This document shows positions 1 through 9,309 of a stretch of DNA of 64,000 nucleotides, in pieces. The notes beneath the pieces are model-generated. The model had not been told where the DNA came from. It worked only from the letters and a program-made list of their open reading frames with translations, and did no database searches. The number at the start of each line of letters is the position of its first letter. The stretch's first letter is position 1. Location: the NCBI GenBank assembly GCA_946535985.1, contig CAMNDY010000001.1, forward strand, positions 1 to 64,000, read 5' to 3'. Source of the stretch: an uncultured Treponema sp. (lineage in GTDB: Bacteria > Spirochaetota > Spirochaetia > Treponematales > Treponemataceae). The translations under genes and the position numbers were made by a program.

Positions 1-67
1 CCTCTCTCTGTTCTCAACTGTTTAATTCTTTCGTTTAACAAAATCCGCCATCCGTCTAAGAAACTTT

Positions 68-95
68 GTCATTGTCGGGCATGACCCGACAATCT
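68..95. repeat. Dispersed palindromic intergenic repeat, gtcattgtcgggcatgacccgacaatct
   Basis: Same palindrome family seen again near 13950, 26024-26118, 48141-48208 and 50222-50337. Confidence 0.85.
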
Positions 96-146
96 CTTTC
101 TACCAATATGTGTGTCAACTAATTTAATACTATTGTATTTTATTAT

Positions 147-175
147 TTGACAAATCTTAAATACTAAAGTATTGT
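147..175 (+). promoter_or_regulatory. Putative sigma70 promoter TTGACA-N17-TATTGT upstream of lipoprotein gene
   Basis: -35 at 147-152, -10 at 170-175, 17-nt spacer; overlaps AATACT-AA-AGTATT inverted repeat. Confidence 0.5.
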
Positions 176-215
176 AATAATAGACAATAATATTGTTATT
201 TTTGAGAGGTGATTT

Positions 216-2663
216 ATGAAAAAAGCATTTTTAAGGTTTCTTTCTATTTTTGTAATAGGATGTTTGTTCTTTTCTTGTAATCCTTCAACAGGGGATAATT
301 ATGAGGATGATGAACAACAGGAAAAGGAACAGGGGATTGTTGTAAATGGTAATATTGATGTTAAGTTTGATTTTTCTGGTGCTCAAGCTCTTGCAAAATT
401 GGAAGCAAAACAGGATGGTTCTCGCGCTGTAACGAATGCAGATGATCTTGGTGATTTAGTAAAAATCCTTGCCGATGGTTCAATGAAAAATGCAATTACT
501 GTAGGAGAAAACTGCTACCTTAGTGATATCGTCGCAATTTACAAATCTCCCTTGGAAGATTCAAAAGATATTTTCATTGTATTTAATGGTGAAAGTACTC
601 TTGGTTATAAAGAAGTTGAAAAACAATATGAGTGGGGTGATAAATATATAGAACGCAAGGAAATCAGGGTAGGCCAGTTAATTTGTTTGCACGAAGACGG
701 TTCCATCGCTGATATTCTTAAAAAAGAAGAGACGACAGATTCTTGGAATAATCACGTTTCTTTAAAAACAGATAGCGTGACATTTGATGCAGCTGGCAAT
801 GTCTATTTTATTTCCAGCGATAATGGGGATATGATTTATCAATACAATCCAAAAACAAGTGTTCTCGCTAAAATGGTAGCTGCAGTAGAGGGAACAAACT
901 ATCAAAAAATGCAGATTGATGATGCAGGGCAGTGGATTTTTGTTTCGGGAAGCAGATATGTTTCTAGTAGTTCGTATTTCTTGCGGGCTATTCCTATTAG
1001 CAATCCTAATGGATTTGTTAATATTTATTATTCATCAAATAACAATATTGGAACAGAGCAATGGACCTATGATAATAGAAATGAGATTATGTACTTTATT
1101 GTAAATGATGGTAGTAATGAAGGTCTTTTTACAGCGTCAAAAAATGCAGGTTTTAAAACAAAGGAATTTATTGGTAGCAAAACTAAGATTTGGCGAGAGT
1201 TTAATAATCCGATAGGAATATTTAACATGTTTATCTCTTATTATTCAGATTATGAATGGCTTTATGTTGATGAAGAAAGTAATTTTTCACCAAGTTACAA
1301 TGTTGATGTGATACTTAATTGTTTTAGTCATTTTTTTTATGGTTATAAAAGTGAGTCTCATGATTATGATACTATTTCTCTAACACGTGATGAGGTAGAT
1401 ATTCGTTTTGATTCTTTTTCTGAAAAAACTGGACAATTTAAACTTCTTTATAACCTTACAAAAGGAAAAAAGAATGAAGAACTCTTTGAGGCTTTGAATT
1501 GTTGGGAAGGAAAGGCTGCTATGTATGAGATTTGTTATGATGTATATTATAGAACTACGAAGTCTGCTCTAGACAGAGGTTTTATACATAATTTTTTAGC
1601 TGATATTGTATATGTTAAAGATACTGATATTTTATTGTGTGATTATGATGAGGTTATCCTTTCATATTATGACAAATGGGATTATCTTCGCGATGATAAC
1701 GGGAACATTGTCTATGATGAAAACGGAAATGATGTTTGGACACAAATTGGTTTGCATGAAATAAAAGGAAAAGATTTTTTTCCAAAAAATGAATTTGGAA
1801 GTTATATGGATATGTCTTATCTTTCTTTCGTAGGGGCTACTAATGGTAATCATCCTAATATAGTTTGTTACGACTGTGAAAAAACGCCGTCTGAACTTTT
1901 GAACTATTATTTTGATTTTTGTAATGTAGATGGAAAGAAAGAATTTCGTCTAACTGCTTTCGAAAATGATGAACAATATAGTGCACTTTATTCTCCCCTA
2001 ACTAATGAAGAAGCCTTAGAATGGATTTTTGCTGATGTGGAGCGGTTGTCTTTATTAGCTATGGCAATGACGTTTGATAATGAAAAAGGCTGTTTTGACG
2101 ACGATATATTTATTAGATTTCTTTCCAAAACCTGTTTTATTGAAGGCTCTAATAATCAAGCAATAACTATGAAATCATTTTCTGATTTTTGTATTGGTTA
2201 TTACCCTTATAGTTGTTCTCTCTTTGTAAATCCTACCGGCGTTTACTATGAATACACAGACAACAGTACTTATTACTATCTGGTTCAGGTTTCAGATGAA
2301 AGTGGACGTATTATTGAAAAAATCAAAAAAGTTGATTTACCAACTGGAAAGGTTGTTCGTTCTGAAAGAAATAATGAACGTCTTGTGTTGCAATATTCAA
2401 TAATGGATTCAAACGGTGCAGAACTTGGATATCATCATATCTATGCTGTAGACTTGGAATCTGGCCAAGTTACCAACTGCTTCGACAACGTCCCTAACCG
2501 CAATTCTCTAGAGGTAGTATCTTTCAACTCTGCCGGCGACTTACTCTACTACAGTGCTGTCCGCGGAACCTCTGTTGAAAACGGAATTGTAAACATCGTA
2601 ACCAACGAATACAATCCACTAACCGTCCAGCGTAAGATGGTTGCAGTTTATACGTTTAATTAA
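216..2663 (+). CDS. Hypothetical lipoprotein
   Basis: 815 aa; N-terminal signal with lipobox FLFSCNPS; no recognised domain. Confidence 0.8.
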   Translation: MKKAFLRFLSIFVIGCLFFSCNPSTGDNYEDDEQQEKEQGIVVNGNIDVKFDFSGAQALAKLEAKQDGSRAVTNADDLGDLVKILADGSMKNAITVGENCYLSDIVAIYKSPLEDSKDIFIVFNGESTLGYKEVEKQYEWGDKYIERKEIRVGQLICLHEDGSIADILKKEETTDSWNNHVSLKTDSVTFDAAGNVYFISSDNGDMIYQYNPKTSVLAKMVAAVEGTNYQKMQIDDAGQWIFVSGSRYVSSSSYFLRAIPISNPNGFVNIYYSSNNNIGTEQWTYDNRNEIMYFIVNDGSNEGLFTASKNAGFKTKEFIGSKTKIWREFNNPIGIFNMFISYYSDYEWLYVDEESNFSPSYNVDVILNCFSHFFYGYKSESHDYDTISLTRDEVDIRFDSFSEKTGQFKLLYNLTKGKKNEELFEALNCWEGKAAMYEICYDVYYRTTKSALDRGFIHNFLADIVYVKDTDILLCDYDEVILSYYDKWDYLRDDNGNIVYDENGNDVWTQIGLHEIKGKDFFPKNEFGSYMDMSYLSFVGATNGNHPNIVCYDCEKTPSELLNYYFDFCNVDGKKEFRLTAFENDEQYSALYSPLTNEEALEWIFADVERLSLLAMAMTFDNEKGCFDDDIFIRFLSKTCFIEGSNNQAITMKSFSDFCIGYYPYSCSLFVNPTGVYYEYTDNSTYYYLVQVSDESGRIIEKIKKVDLPTGKVVRSERNNERLVLQYSIMDSNGAELGYHHIYAVDLESGQVTNCFDNVPNRNSLEVVSFNSAGDLLYYSAVRGTSVENGIVNIVTNEYNPLTVQRKMVAVYTFN

Positions 2664-2673
2664 CTAAGTTTAC

Positions 2674-2790
2674 AAAAAAAATACCGCCCCTAAAAAGGCG
2701 GTATTATAAAAAATTTGGATGGGCGGCGTATCCATCATATCAGGTTCCCTTTCGGGAGCGCAGGGTGCCTTTCCTGCTCGTCAAATTTCA
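2674..2790 (-). ncRNA. Candidate independently transcribed structured small RNA of unknown class
   Basis: Minus strand: TTGACA-N18-AATAAT promoter, AAATTTG/CAAATTT closing stem, CTCCC-GAAA-GGGA and GATGG/CCATC hairpins, then ATACCGCC/GGCGGTAT terminator with T7. Confidence 0.45.
2681..2704 (-). terminator. Intrinsic terminator (minus strand)
   Basis: ATACCGCC..GGCGGTAT stem followed on minus strand by TTTTTTT. Confidence 0.75.
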
Positions 2791-2821
2791 ATTACATTAT
2801 TACAATGAAATATCAGTTTTG

Positions 2822-3190
2822 TCAAGATTTGGAAAATTTCTTTAATCTTCCTGACTTGCAGTAATAATCGATTTTGGCTTGATTAACATCAAAAATCGTT
2901 GAGACATAATAAATCCCTTTTGTTTTATCAAGTTTTATACTCAAAAAAATATTATCATTAAAACATTTAATAAGTTCAATTTGTTCATCCCTTATCCCTG
3001 CATAATCAGGATTTGTAATTATTTCAGAGAGGGAATCAATATACTTTGCAGCTTTGTAATGTTTTCGTTTTAACAAGTGTGTCAAAAGACCTTTAGAACG
3101 ATAGACAGAGATTCTCTGACTCTGTATATTCAGAAAGGTCTTAAGAGAAGTATTAAGTTCAGCTAAAAATACTAATTTATCTGTTGGCAT
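2822..3190 (-). CDS. PBECR3-like (phage Barnase-EndoU-ColicinE5/D-RelE-like) nuclease family protein
   Basis: 122 aa; pattern NPDYAGIRDEQIELIKCFNDNIFLSIKLDKTKGIYYVSTIF..KIDYYCKSGRLKKF resembles the PBECR3 family as recalled. Confidence 0.5.
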   Translation of the reverse strand: MPTDKLVFLAELNTSLKTFLNIQSQRISVYRSKGLLTHLLKRKHYKAAKYIDSLSEIITNPDYAGIRDEQIELIKCFNDNIFLSIKLDKTKGIYYVSTIFDVNQAKIDYYCKSGRLKKFSKS

Positions 3191-3212
3191 ACTTGAATAT
3201 TTGTCTTGATCT

Positions 3213-3617
3213 TTACTCCCACATCAGCTGCAGCCCGTTTTCTTCATACTGTTGGAACTTTTCGTCTTTACTGATTAGCACAAGGTTGTTTCGGATTGCC
3301 TGCTGAATGAGCATTCTGTCAAAAGGGTCGTGATGATTTTCTTTTTTAGGAATCTGGCCTATTGCCAGATAATCATAGGGGTCTGGATTTAGTATGGAAA
3401 AATCATATTGTTCTGCAATATGCGGAAGGTGTAGAATATTAATTTTTCCAAGGTTAAGTTTTTTGTTCTGATATTTTATTGCCATTTCCCAAAAACTTAT
3501 GGGACTCATGTATATTTGACTTTCATCATTGCAGAGAATCTTCATTACTTTTTTAGCAATTTTTTCTGGCTCCATTATAAACCAAAGAAAAACATGGGTA
3601 TCAATTAAGTATTTCAT
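3213..3617 (-). CDS. vapC: PIN-domain toxin of VapC type
   Basis: MKYLIDTHVFLWFI...SPISFWEMAIK...HDPFDRMLIQQA: PIN acidic motifs. Confidence 0.9.
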   Translation of the reverse strand: MKYLIDTHVFLWFIMEPEKIAKKVMKILCNDESQIYMSPISFWEMAIKYQNKKLNLGKINILHLPHIAEQYDFSILNPDPYDYLAIGQIPKKENHHDPFDRMLIQQAIRNNLVLISKDEKFQQYEENGLQLMWE

Positions 3618-3636
3618 TATTTCTCCCCCAAGTTGC

Positions 3637-3891
3637 TTACATTAAATCATCCATATTATCAAAAAGCCATTCAGGAGTTATTTCAAAATTTTCATCTTCC
3701 CAATATGGTCCATAATCTTTATAAAGTCCGGGAATACGTTTTTTTTTCTTGGGTTTTTCCATAATCTGCGTAAGCTGTGCCACAGGCTTTTTTGCACGGC
3801 CATAAAGAATCTGAACTTCTTCACCCTGCATAACCTTATCCAAAACCGAGGAAAACTGTGCTTTAAATTCACCTACTGTCATTTGTATCAT
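3637..3891 (-). CDS. Phd/YefM or VapB-type antitoxin
   Basis: 84 aa; MTVGEFKAQFSSVLDKVMQGEEVQILYGRAKKPVAQL; immediately upstream of the PIN toxin. Confidence 0.85.
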   Translation of the reverse strand: MIQMTVGEFKAQFSSVLDKVMQGEEVQILYGRAKKPVAQLTQIMEKPKKKKRIPGLYKDYGPYWEDENFEITPEWLFDNMDDLM

Positions 3892-3955
3892 AAGATTATG
3901 ATATGATTAACTTGTCAAGTTGTCAAGAAAAGAAGCTTGCAATGTTCGTTTTTTC

Positions 3956-3985
3956 TTGACAAAAGTACTTCTGTAGAAGTATATT
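3956..3985 (+). promoter_or_regulatory. Promoter TTGACA-N18-TATATT with ACTTCTGTAGAAGT palindrome in the spacer
   Basis: -35 3956-3961, -10 3980-3985; inverted repeat at 3967-3980. Confidence 0.6.
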
Positions 3986-3992
3986 TTTAATT

Positions 3993-4670
3993 GTGTCAAA
4001 GCTCACTTTATATCATGGATCAAATAAAATTGTCTCAAATCCGGTTTTTGGAAAAGGTAAAAGCTATAACGATTATGGGTTAGGATTTTACTGTACTCAG
4101 AGTAATGAACTTGCAAAAGAATGGGCATGCCCGACTCTTGATGACGGTTTTTCAAATTGTTATGAGCTTGAGACAGAAGGGCTTTCTGTTTTGGATTTAC
4201 AGTCCGAACAATTTTGTACGCTTCATTGGCTTGCTGTTCTGATTACAAACAGGCGTTTTGATCTGGATACTCCGGTTATGCGTCAGGGGGCAAATTATCT
4301 CAAGACAAATTTTCTTCCTCAACTTTCTGATTATGATTTAATCAGAGGATATAGGGCGGATGATTCTTATTTTGCTTTTGCGCAGGCATTTCTTTCGAAT
4401 CAGATTTCTTATGACCAGCTTAGAAAGGCAATGAAGCTTGGAAAACTTGGTGAACAGATAGTTCTTAAAAGTAAAAAGGCTTTTGATTTGATTGAGTTTA
4501 AAAACTATGAAATTGCTCAGGGACAAACATATTATAAATTACGTTTGAATCGCATGGAAAAAGCAAAGTCGGATTATAAAAAGTCACTGGAAGAAGCGGA
4601 TATTTCGGGGCTTTTTATTCGTGATTTAATTTTAGGAGATATAAAAAATGATGACCCGCGCTTACGATAA
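3993..4670 (+). CDS. DUF3990 family protein, putative ADP-ribosyltransferase-like toxin
   Basis: LTLYHGSNKIVSNPVFGKGKSYNDYGLGFYCTQSNELAKEWA is the DUF3990-type N-terminus; GTG start. Confidence 0.7.
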   Translation: MSKLTLYHGSNKIVSNPVFGKGKSYNDYGLGFYCTQSNELAKEWACPTLDDGFSNCYELETEGLSVLDLQSEQFCTLHWLAVLITNRRFDLDTPVMRQGANYLKTNFLPQLSDYDLIRGYRADDSYFAFAQAFLSNQISYDQLRKAMKLGKLGEQIVLKSKKAFDLIEFKNYEIAQGQTYYKLRLNRMEKAKSDYKKSLEEADISGLFIRDLILGDIKNDDPRLR

Positions 4671-5307
4671 ATTCTTTCTTCCTGGTGTAATGAAAAATCT
4701 AGGCTTCGCAGTTGATTTTGCGGTTAATGGTTGTGGACTTGCTGCCGATTCCTTTTATGATTTTTTTATTGCTTCAAAGGTTGCAAAAGGAATTGAAGAA
4801 GGATCTCCTCTTTTTGTATGTGGCTGTTCAGGAACGGAGCTTGCACTTTCGGTTTTTGAACGTGTCGGATTTTCTGGGAACATAGCTTCTGCAGATTCCT
4901 TTGTTCGTTTTGAGCGTTCCCCGGAATATTGGGCCGGCTGGATTCTGGCATTTTATCAGTGGGAAACAAATTTTTCATTTTTAAAAATCAGGGATTTTGT
5001 TTCGTTTTCGCAGATTATAAATATGTACGAGCCTCTTCACGAAGCACCGCAGGAAAAGTTTTTAGATGTTATGAATGACCTTATAAGGCAAAAAGATTTT
5101 GAAAAAAAGACAAACCTGCATAACCTTAGAAAAGCTTCGGGACTTACACAGAAAGAACTTTCAGAATTGACCGGCGTGAACCTCAGAACATTGCAGCAAT
5201 ATGAAATAGGTTCAAAGGATATAAACAAAGCAAGTGGCCAGACAATTAACTCTTTAGCCCGTGCATTGCACTGTAATTTCTATGATGTTATGGAGCTGTC
5301 GTTATAG
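4648..5307 (+). CDS. XRE-family HTH protein, putative antitoxin partner of the DUF3990 protein
   Basis: C-terminal HTH LRKASGLTQKELSELTGVNLRTLQQYEIG; 23-bp overlap with upstream gene. Confidence 0.75.
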   Translation: MMTRAYDKFFLPGVMKNLGFAVDFAVNGCGLAADSFYDFFIASKVAKGIEEGSPLFVCGCSGTELALSVFERVGFSGNIASADSFVRFERSPEYWAGWILAFYQWETNFSFLKIRDFVSFSQIINMYEPLHEAPQEKFLDVMNDLIRQKDFEKKTNLHNLRKASGLTQKELSELTGVNLRTLQQYEIGSKDINKASGQTINSLARALHCNFYDVMELSL

Positions 5308-5323
5308 TAGATTTGAGCAAGTT

Positions 5324-6358
5324 TTAACAATGCCAAACCAGTGTAGCCAGCTTATTTGAAAAGGGTTGTGGCCGTCTGAAATCGGGCAGCCAGCTGGTGT
5401 CGTCGGTGAGTTCCTGGTAGAAAAGATATTCAAAGTCGTAGGCTTCTATTAAGTCTTGGATGTCGGCGTCTTCCTGTGGAGTGACCAGTCGGTTTTCTAA
5501 AGAGGCAAGTGCTTTTTTGCGGGCAGCCAGGCGATCGGCTTCTTCTTCAAAAGGCACTGGCGTATATTGATTCATAAGCGAGATGATTGCGCGGCCGTCG
5601 GCATTTTCTTTGAGCCATTGCAGAACATCGGCGGTCTGTTCAAATTTTCCTGGCATAAAAAGATGACGGATTATTACTCCAGACATCATTTTGTCGCGGG
5701 GTTGACCTGCTTGAGCCCATTCTGCGGGTTTTGCGTTAGGAGGCTCCGGAATGCTTACAATTTCAAGCGGATTATTTTCTATCATCCAGCGGATTGCGGC
5801 AGTGGCAGATTTGGGATAGTCAGGTGCGGCAAACAAAGATTTTGAAAGTGAAGAATCCAGTGTTTTTAAATCCGGCAGCCAGATTGTAACGAGGCCTTTC
5901 AAAAGCTCAAGCATTTCAACATTTTCATATGCAGAAGAATTCCAGCAAAAAGGCACAGTAACTCCGCCATCCCGTGCGGCTCGTAAAAACTCTGCTATTT
6001 TTGGAATGTGGTGACTTCCTGTAACAAGGTTTATATTTTCTGCCCCGGCAGCCTGCAGTTTCAGGCAGATGTCAACAAACTCAAGCTTATCTACAGATCG
6101 TCCCAGTCCATCTTGACTAATCTGATAATTCTGGCAAAAGGCACAGCGTAAGGTACAGCCTGTAAAAAAGATTGTTCCGCTGCCACCAAAAACTGTTACA
6201 AGAGGTTCCTCGCCAAAGTGAAGGCCTGCAAATGCAATGCGGAGGTCTGCGGGTTCTTTGCAAAAGCCTGGCCCTTCGACAAGCTCAGGGACCACACGGT
6301 TTACCCCGCACTTTCTGGGGCACTGGCGGCACTCGCGATAAAAATCCTCGCAGTCCAA
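5324..6358 (-). CDS. Radical SAM protein, PflA-like (pyruvate formate-lyase activating enzyme-like)
   Basis: CTLRCAFCQNYQIS radical SAM CxxxCxxC motif. Confidence 0.85.
   Translation of the reverse strand: MDCEDFYRECRQCPRKCGVNRVVPELVEGPGFCKEPADLRIAFAGLHFGEEPLVTVFGGSGTIFFTGCTLRCAFCQNYQISQDGLGRSVDKLEFVDICLKLQAAGAENINLVTGSHHIPKIAEFLRAARDGGVTVPFCWNSSAYENVEMLELLKGLVTIWLPDLKTLDSSLSKSLFAAPDYPKSATAAIRWMIENNPLEIVSIPEPPNAKPAEWAQAGQPRDKMMSGVIIRHLFMPGKFEQTADVLQWLKENADGRAIISLMNQYTPVPFEEEADRLAARKKALASLENRLVTPQEDADIQDLIEAYDFEYLFYQELTDDTSWLPDFRRPQPFSNKLATLVWHC
6272..6295. repeat. VPEPVEG-family repeat inside the radical SAM CDS
   Basis: cccttcgacaagctcagggaccac. Confidence 0.95.
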
Positions 6359-6360
6359 AA

Positions 6361-6765
6361 TTAATATGCTCCCTTAGAAACCAGCACCATCATAAGCTCC
6401 TGCAAAATATTTACAGGCAAATCCTCTGCTTCGTAATTTACAAGGCGGCCAATTTCCTGCCAGTCTTGGTCTGTAATCAAATCCTGGTCTTCGTCGCTGT
6501 TATTTAAAAAGGCCAGCATTGCGGCAAGCTTTCCTGTGTTTTCATCACTTGGTTCGTAGGTTAAATCTGAACTGTTAAAGACATAAGTGTTTTCCCAGTA
6601 TTCATAAATTGAACCTGGAAGTCCCATAGGGCAGGAGGTTGCCCGCTCAAAAAGATTCCTTATTTCATCGCGAATATCATTGTAGCCCGAAAAACCAGGC
6701 TTGTTATTGCGGGCGTGTTTTTTTACCTTTTCAACATCACTTAAAAATTTTCCGATATCTGTCAT
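6361..6765 (-). CDS. Hypothetical protein
   Basis: 134 aa ORF between tightly spaced co-oriented genes. Confidence 0.65.
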   Translation of the reverse strand: MTDIGKFLSDVEKVKKHARNNKPGFSGYNDIRDEIRNLFERATSCPMGLPGSIYEYWENTYVFNSSDLTYEPSDENTGKLAAMLAFLNNSDEDQDLITDQDWQEIGRLVNYEAEDLPVNILQELMMVLVSKGAY

Positions 6766-7638
6766 CTACAACATCCTTGTATTTTTTTTATATTCTTCAA
6801 AGCCTGACTTGCGGGCTTGATGTTTGTCGGCCATTGGGATGCTTACAAAAAGGAACATGAGTGTGTTTACAGCAGCTCCTGCTAAAAGCAAGCAGGGGCC
6901 ACCTGTTGCAATCACGCTTGCAAATCCAATTCCCCACCACATGAGAATTTCGCAGGCATAGTTTGGATGGCGCGATTTTTTCCAAAGACCTGTCTGAATA
7001 AAACCTCCGGCTCCTGAGTTTCTGAAACGGTGCATCTGAATATCTGCAAGACCCTGAAAAACGGTTGCTGTAAAACACAAGGCAATAAAGGCCAGACAGA
7101 GAGGTTTGAAGGCGGCTCCCTGAACAATAGCTGTAACAGCCGGAAGCACACATAAATACACTACCAAAGTTGGAAACATGTGTATGCCAAGAAAATTAAT
7201 CAGCGGGTATGCGGGGCCGGTTTTTTCTTTGAGCATCAAATAGCGCCAGTCCTGATATTCAAAGCTTTTAAAATTGTAAATCCAGTTGCCTGTGAGTCTT
7301 AGTGCCCAGAAAAGCACTGCCGCAAAAAGAAGCCAGCCTAGTAAAGTTACGCCTGTTCCGTTTGCATTCATTTTTGAAATTGCAAGGGCAAGAATAACAG
7401 GTGGCTGAACACTCCAATATGGATCATAAACCGAAGCATTGCGGAAAATCAAACTAAAGATGAAAACTAAAATTGTAGCAGCAATATCGGCAAGAAGAAG
7501 TGAAAGCCGGAAAGAAGACTGTCCCTCGCCGGCAGAAAATTTTCCCTCAAAAAAATCATAAGTAAAAAGGCCGCATAAAACTGCAAGGACGTAAATAAAA
7601 ATAATTACAGCAAGAGCTGCATACCTGTTCTTTATCAT
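6766..7638 (-). CDS. DUF1295 / steroid 5-alpha reductase-like membrane protein
   Basis: Multi-TM; DPYWSVQPP...SRHPNYACEILMWWGIGF. Confidence 0.8.
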   Translation of the reverse strand: MIKNRYAALAVIIFIYVLAVLCGLFTYDFFEGKFSAGEGQSSFRLSLLLADIAATILVFIFSLIFRNASVYDPYWSVQPPVILALAISKMNANGTGVTLLGWLLFAAVLFWALRLTGNWIYNFKSFEYQDWRYLMLKEKTGPAYPLINFLGIHMFPTLVVYLCVLPAVTAIVQGAAFKPLCLAFIALCFTATVFQGLADIQMHRFRNSGAGGFIQTGLWKKSRHPNYACEILMWWGIGFASVIATGGPCLLLAGAAVNTLMFLFVSIPMADKHQARKSGFEEYKKNTRML

Positions 7639-7690
7639 AGAAGTATGCTATCAGATTGAAACTTATTTTTCAATCTGATAGCATTGCTTT

Positions 7691-8578
7691 ATGTTTTCGG
7701 ATACACACTTTCACTTTAAGATGATGACAGAAGAACGCGGAGTCGATGGTGTTGATACTCTTTCAACAATGGCCACCCGCAATTGCTTTTTTGGACTTGA
7801 TATTGGAACTAAGGCCGGGGACCTTGCAGGCCGTCAGCTTGCTGTAGAAAAATGCATTGCAGCAATTTCTGATTCCCGCCTTGCAGACAAAGTCCGCAGT
7901 TTTATGTATTTTACCGCCGGAATCTGGCCCGATGTAGAAAGTATTAAAGACCGTGAAAATCAGATGAAAATCCTGCGGGAATCTGTCCTTGCTGCTGCAA
8001 AGGACCAAGATCAGGACACTCTGCATCGCCGTGTAATTGCAATTGGTGAGTGTGGACTGGACCATCACTGGAATCCTTCTGGTGCCGACGGCCGCTGTGA
8101 AGATGATTTTGACGAGCAGATTTTTCGTGGAGAACGAGAACTTTTCCAGGCACAGATTGAACTTGCCCGTGAGCTTAATCTTCCTGTAATTGTTCACAGC
8201 CGTGATGCCTACGAAGACACCCTGGACTGTATAAAAAACTGCGGCTACGACAAGGGGATTATTCACTGCTACAGTTACGGAATTGAAGAAGCCCGAAGCT
8301 TCCTTGACCGCGGTTGGTACATTGCCCTTGGCGGCGGCATAACCTACACAAAAAAATCAAAACTGGAAGCAATGGAAGAACTTATCCGCTTTATTCCTCA
8401 AGACCGCCTGCTCACAGAAACAGATGCTCCATACCTGGCACCGGTTCCTTTCCGCGGACAAGCCAACACCCCGGTTTTAGTAGAGCATGTATTTAATTAC
8501 CTTGCAAAGGTCAGAGGACTTTCGCTAGAGGCTTTAAACTCTCTTGTTGATGAAAATATAAAGAGGCTTTTTTTCTAA
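7691..8578 (+). CDS. TatD family hydrolase
   Basis: SDTHFHF...IGECGLDHHW...PVIVHSRDAYEDTL...LTETDAPYLAP. Confidence 0.9.
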   Translation: MFSDTHFHFKMMTEERGVDGVDTLSTMATRNCFFGLDIGTKAGDLAGRQLAVEKCIAAISDSRLADKVRSFMYFTAGIWPDVESIKDRENQMKILRESVLAAAKDQDQDTLHRRVIAIGECGLDHHWNPSGADGRCEDDFDEQIFRGERELFQAQIELARELNLPVIVHSRDAYEDTLDCIKNCGYDKGIIHCYSYGIEEARSFLDRGWYIALGGGITYTKKSKLEAMEELIRFIPQDRLLTETDAPYLAPVPFRGQANTPVLVEHVFNYLAKVRGLSLEALNSLVDENIKRLFF

Positions 8579-8605
8579 AACAGTCTGCCTTTTAAAAGTC
8601 AGAAA

Positions 8606-9217
8606 TTATTCATTCCCGGTAACTCGAGGCAAAATCATAATGCCGTGAACTGCTTCTTCACTGCCTGCAGGCATGCTTACAAAGAACATTCCTGTTGCAA
8701 CTGCTTTGGCTGCTGTTTTAACAGTATCCTTTGCAGCCTCTTCAGCGCTTTTTTCTTCTTTTGAGTTTTCGTGGGAATCAATAAAATCCTTTATAATTTC
8801 ATAGGCGCGGTCGTAATCAGAAATCAGGATAAAAACCTTTATAGAAAAACTTGAGGCACCACCCAGCGCGTTTAAAGAATACATTCTGTTTACATGTTCG
8901 TTTTCTGTATAAGTCGGAATATTTTCTGCTGCAAGAAGACTTCTCAAGAATGAGCATACACTAAAGCTGCCAACAGCTAAAAATTGCTGGCTTTGCTCAC
9001 CCTGACGTATTCGTTCAAAATATCCTTTTTCGTAAGCTTCGGCATCGGCAATAGCTTTGTCATGTTCTTCTTCATCTGTATAAAAATCCGAAAGTGCCTG
9101 ACTTGAACGGATTTCTTTAATTTTGCGAACTCCGGAAATGATAAACCAGAGACACATTCCTCCAAAAAGGACGTAAATAATAACACTAATAATAACCATA
9201 ACTTTATTGTACTTCAA
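8606..9217 (-). CDS. Membrane protein with DUF2007-like domain
   Basis: N-terminal TM; FLRSLLAAENIPTYTENEH...FSIKVFILISDYDRAYEII. Confidence 0.5.
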   Translation of the reverse strand: MKYNKVMVIISVIIYVLFGGMCLWFIISGVRKIKEIRSSQALSDFYTDEEEHDKAIADAEAYEKGYFERIRQGEQSQQFLAVGSFSVCSFLRSLLAAENIPTYTENEHVNRMYSLNALGGASSFSIKVFILISDYDRAYEIIKDFIDSHENSKEEKSAEEAAKDTVKTAAKAVATGMFFVSMPAGSEEAVHGIMILPRVTGNE

Positions 9218-9309
9218 ACTAATAAAAATCTCAAATGAATGTTTTTTTATAACTAATTTTTTATTCTTGTGATATAATTTAAAAAAACATAAATTCAGGA
9301 GAAAGTGCT

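Noticed and set aside
2711-2788. SRP (4.5S) RNA
   Set aside because: No GGAA-type apical loop with the CAGG/AGCAG asymmetric loop could be found on the transcribed (minus) strand; kept as unassigned ncRNA.
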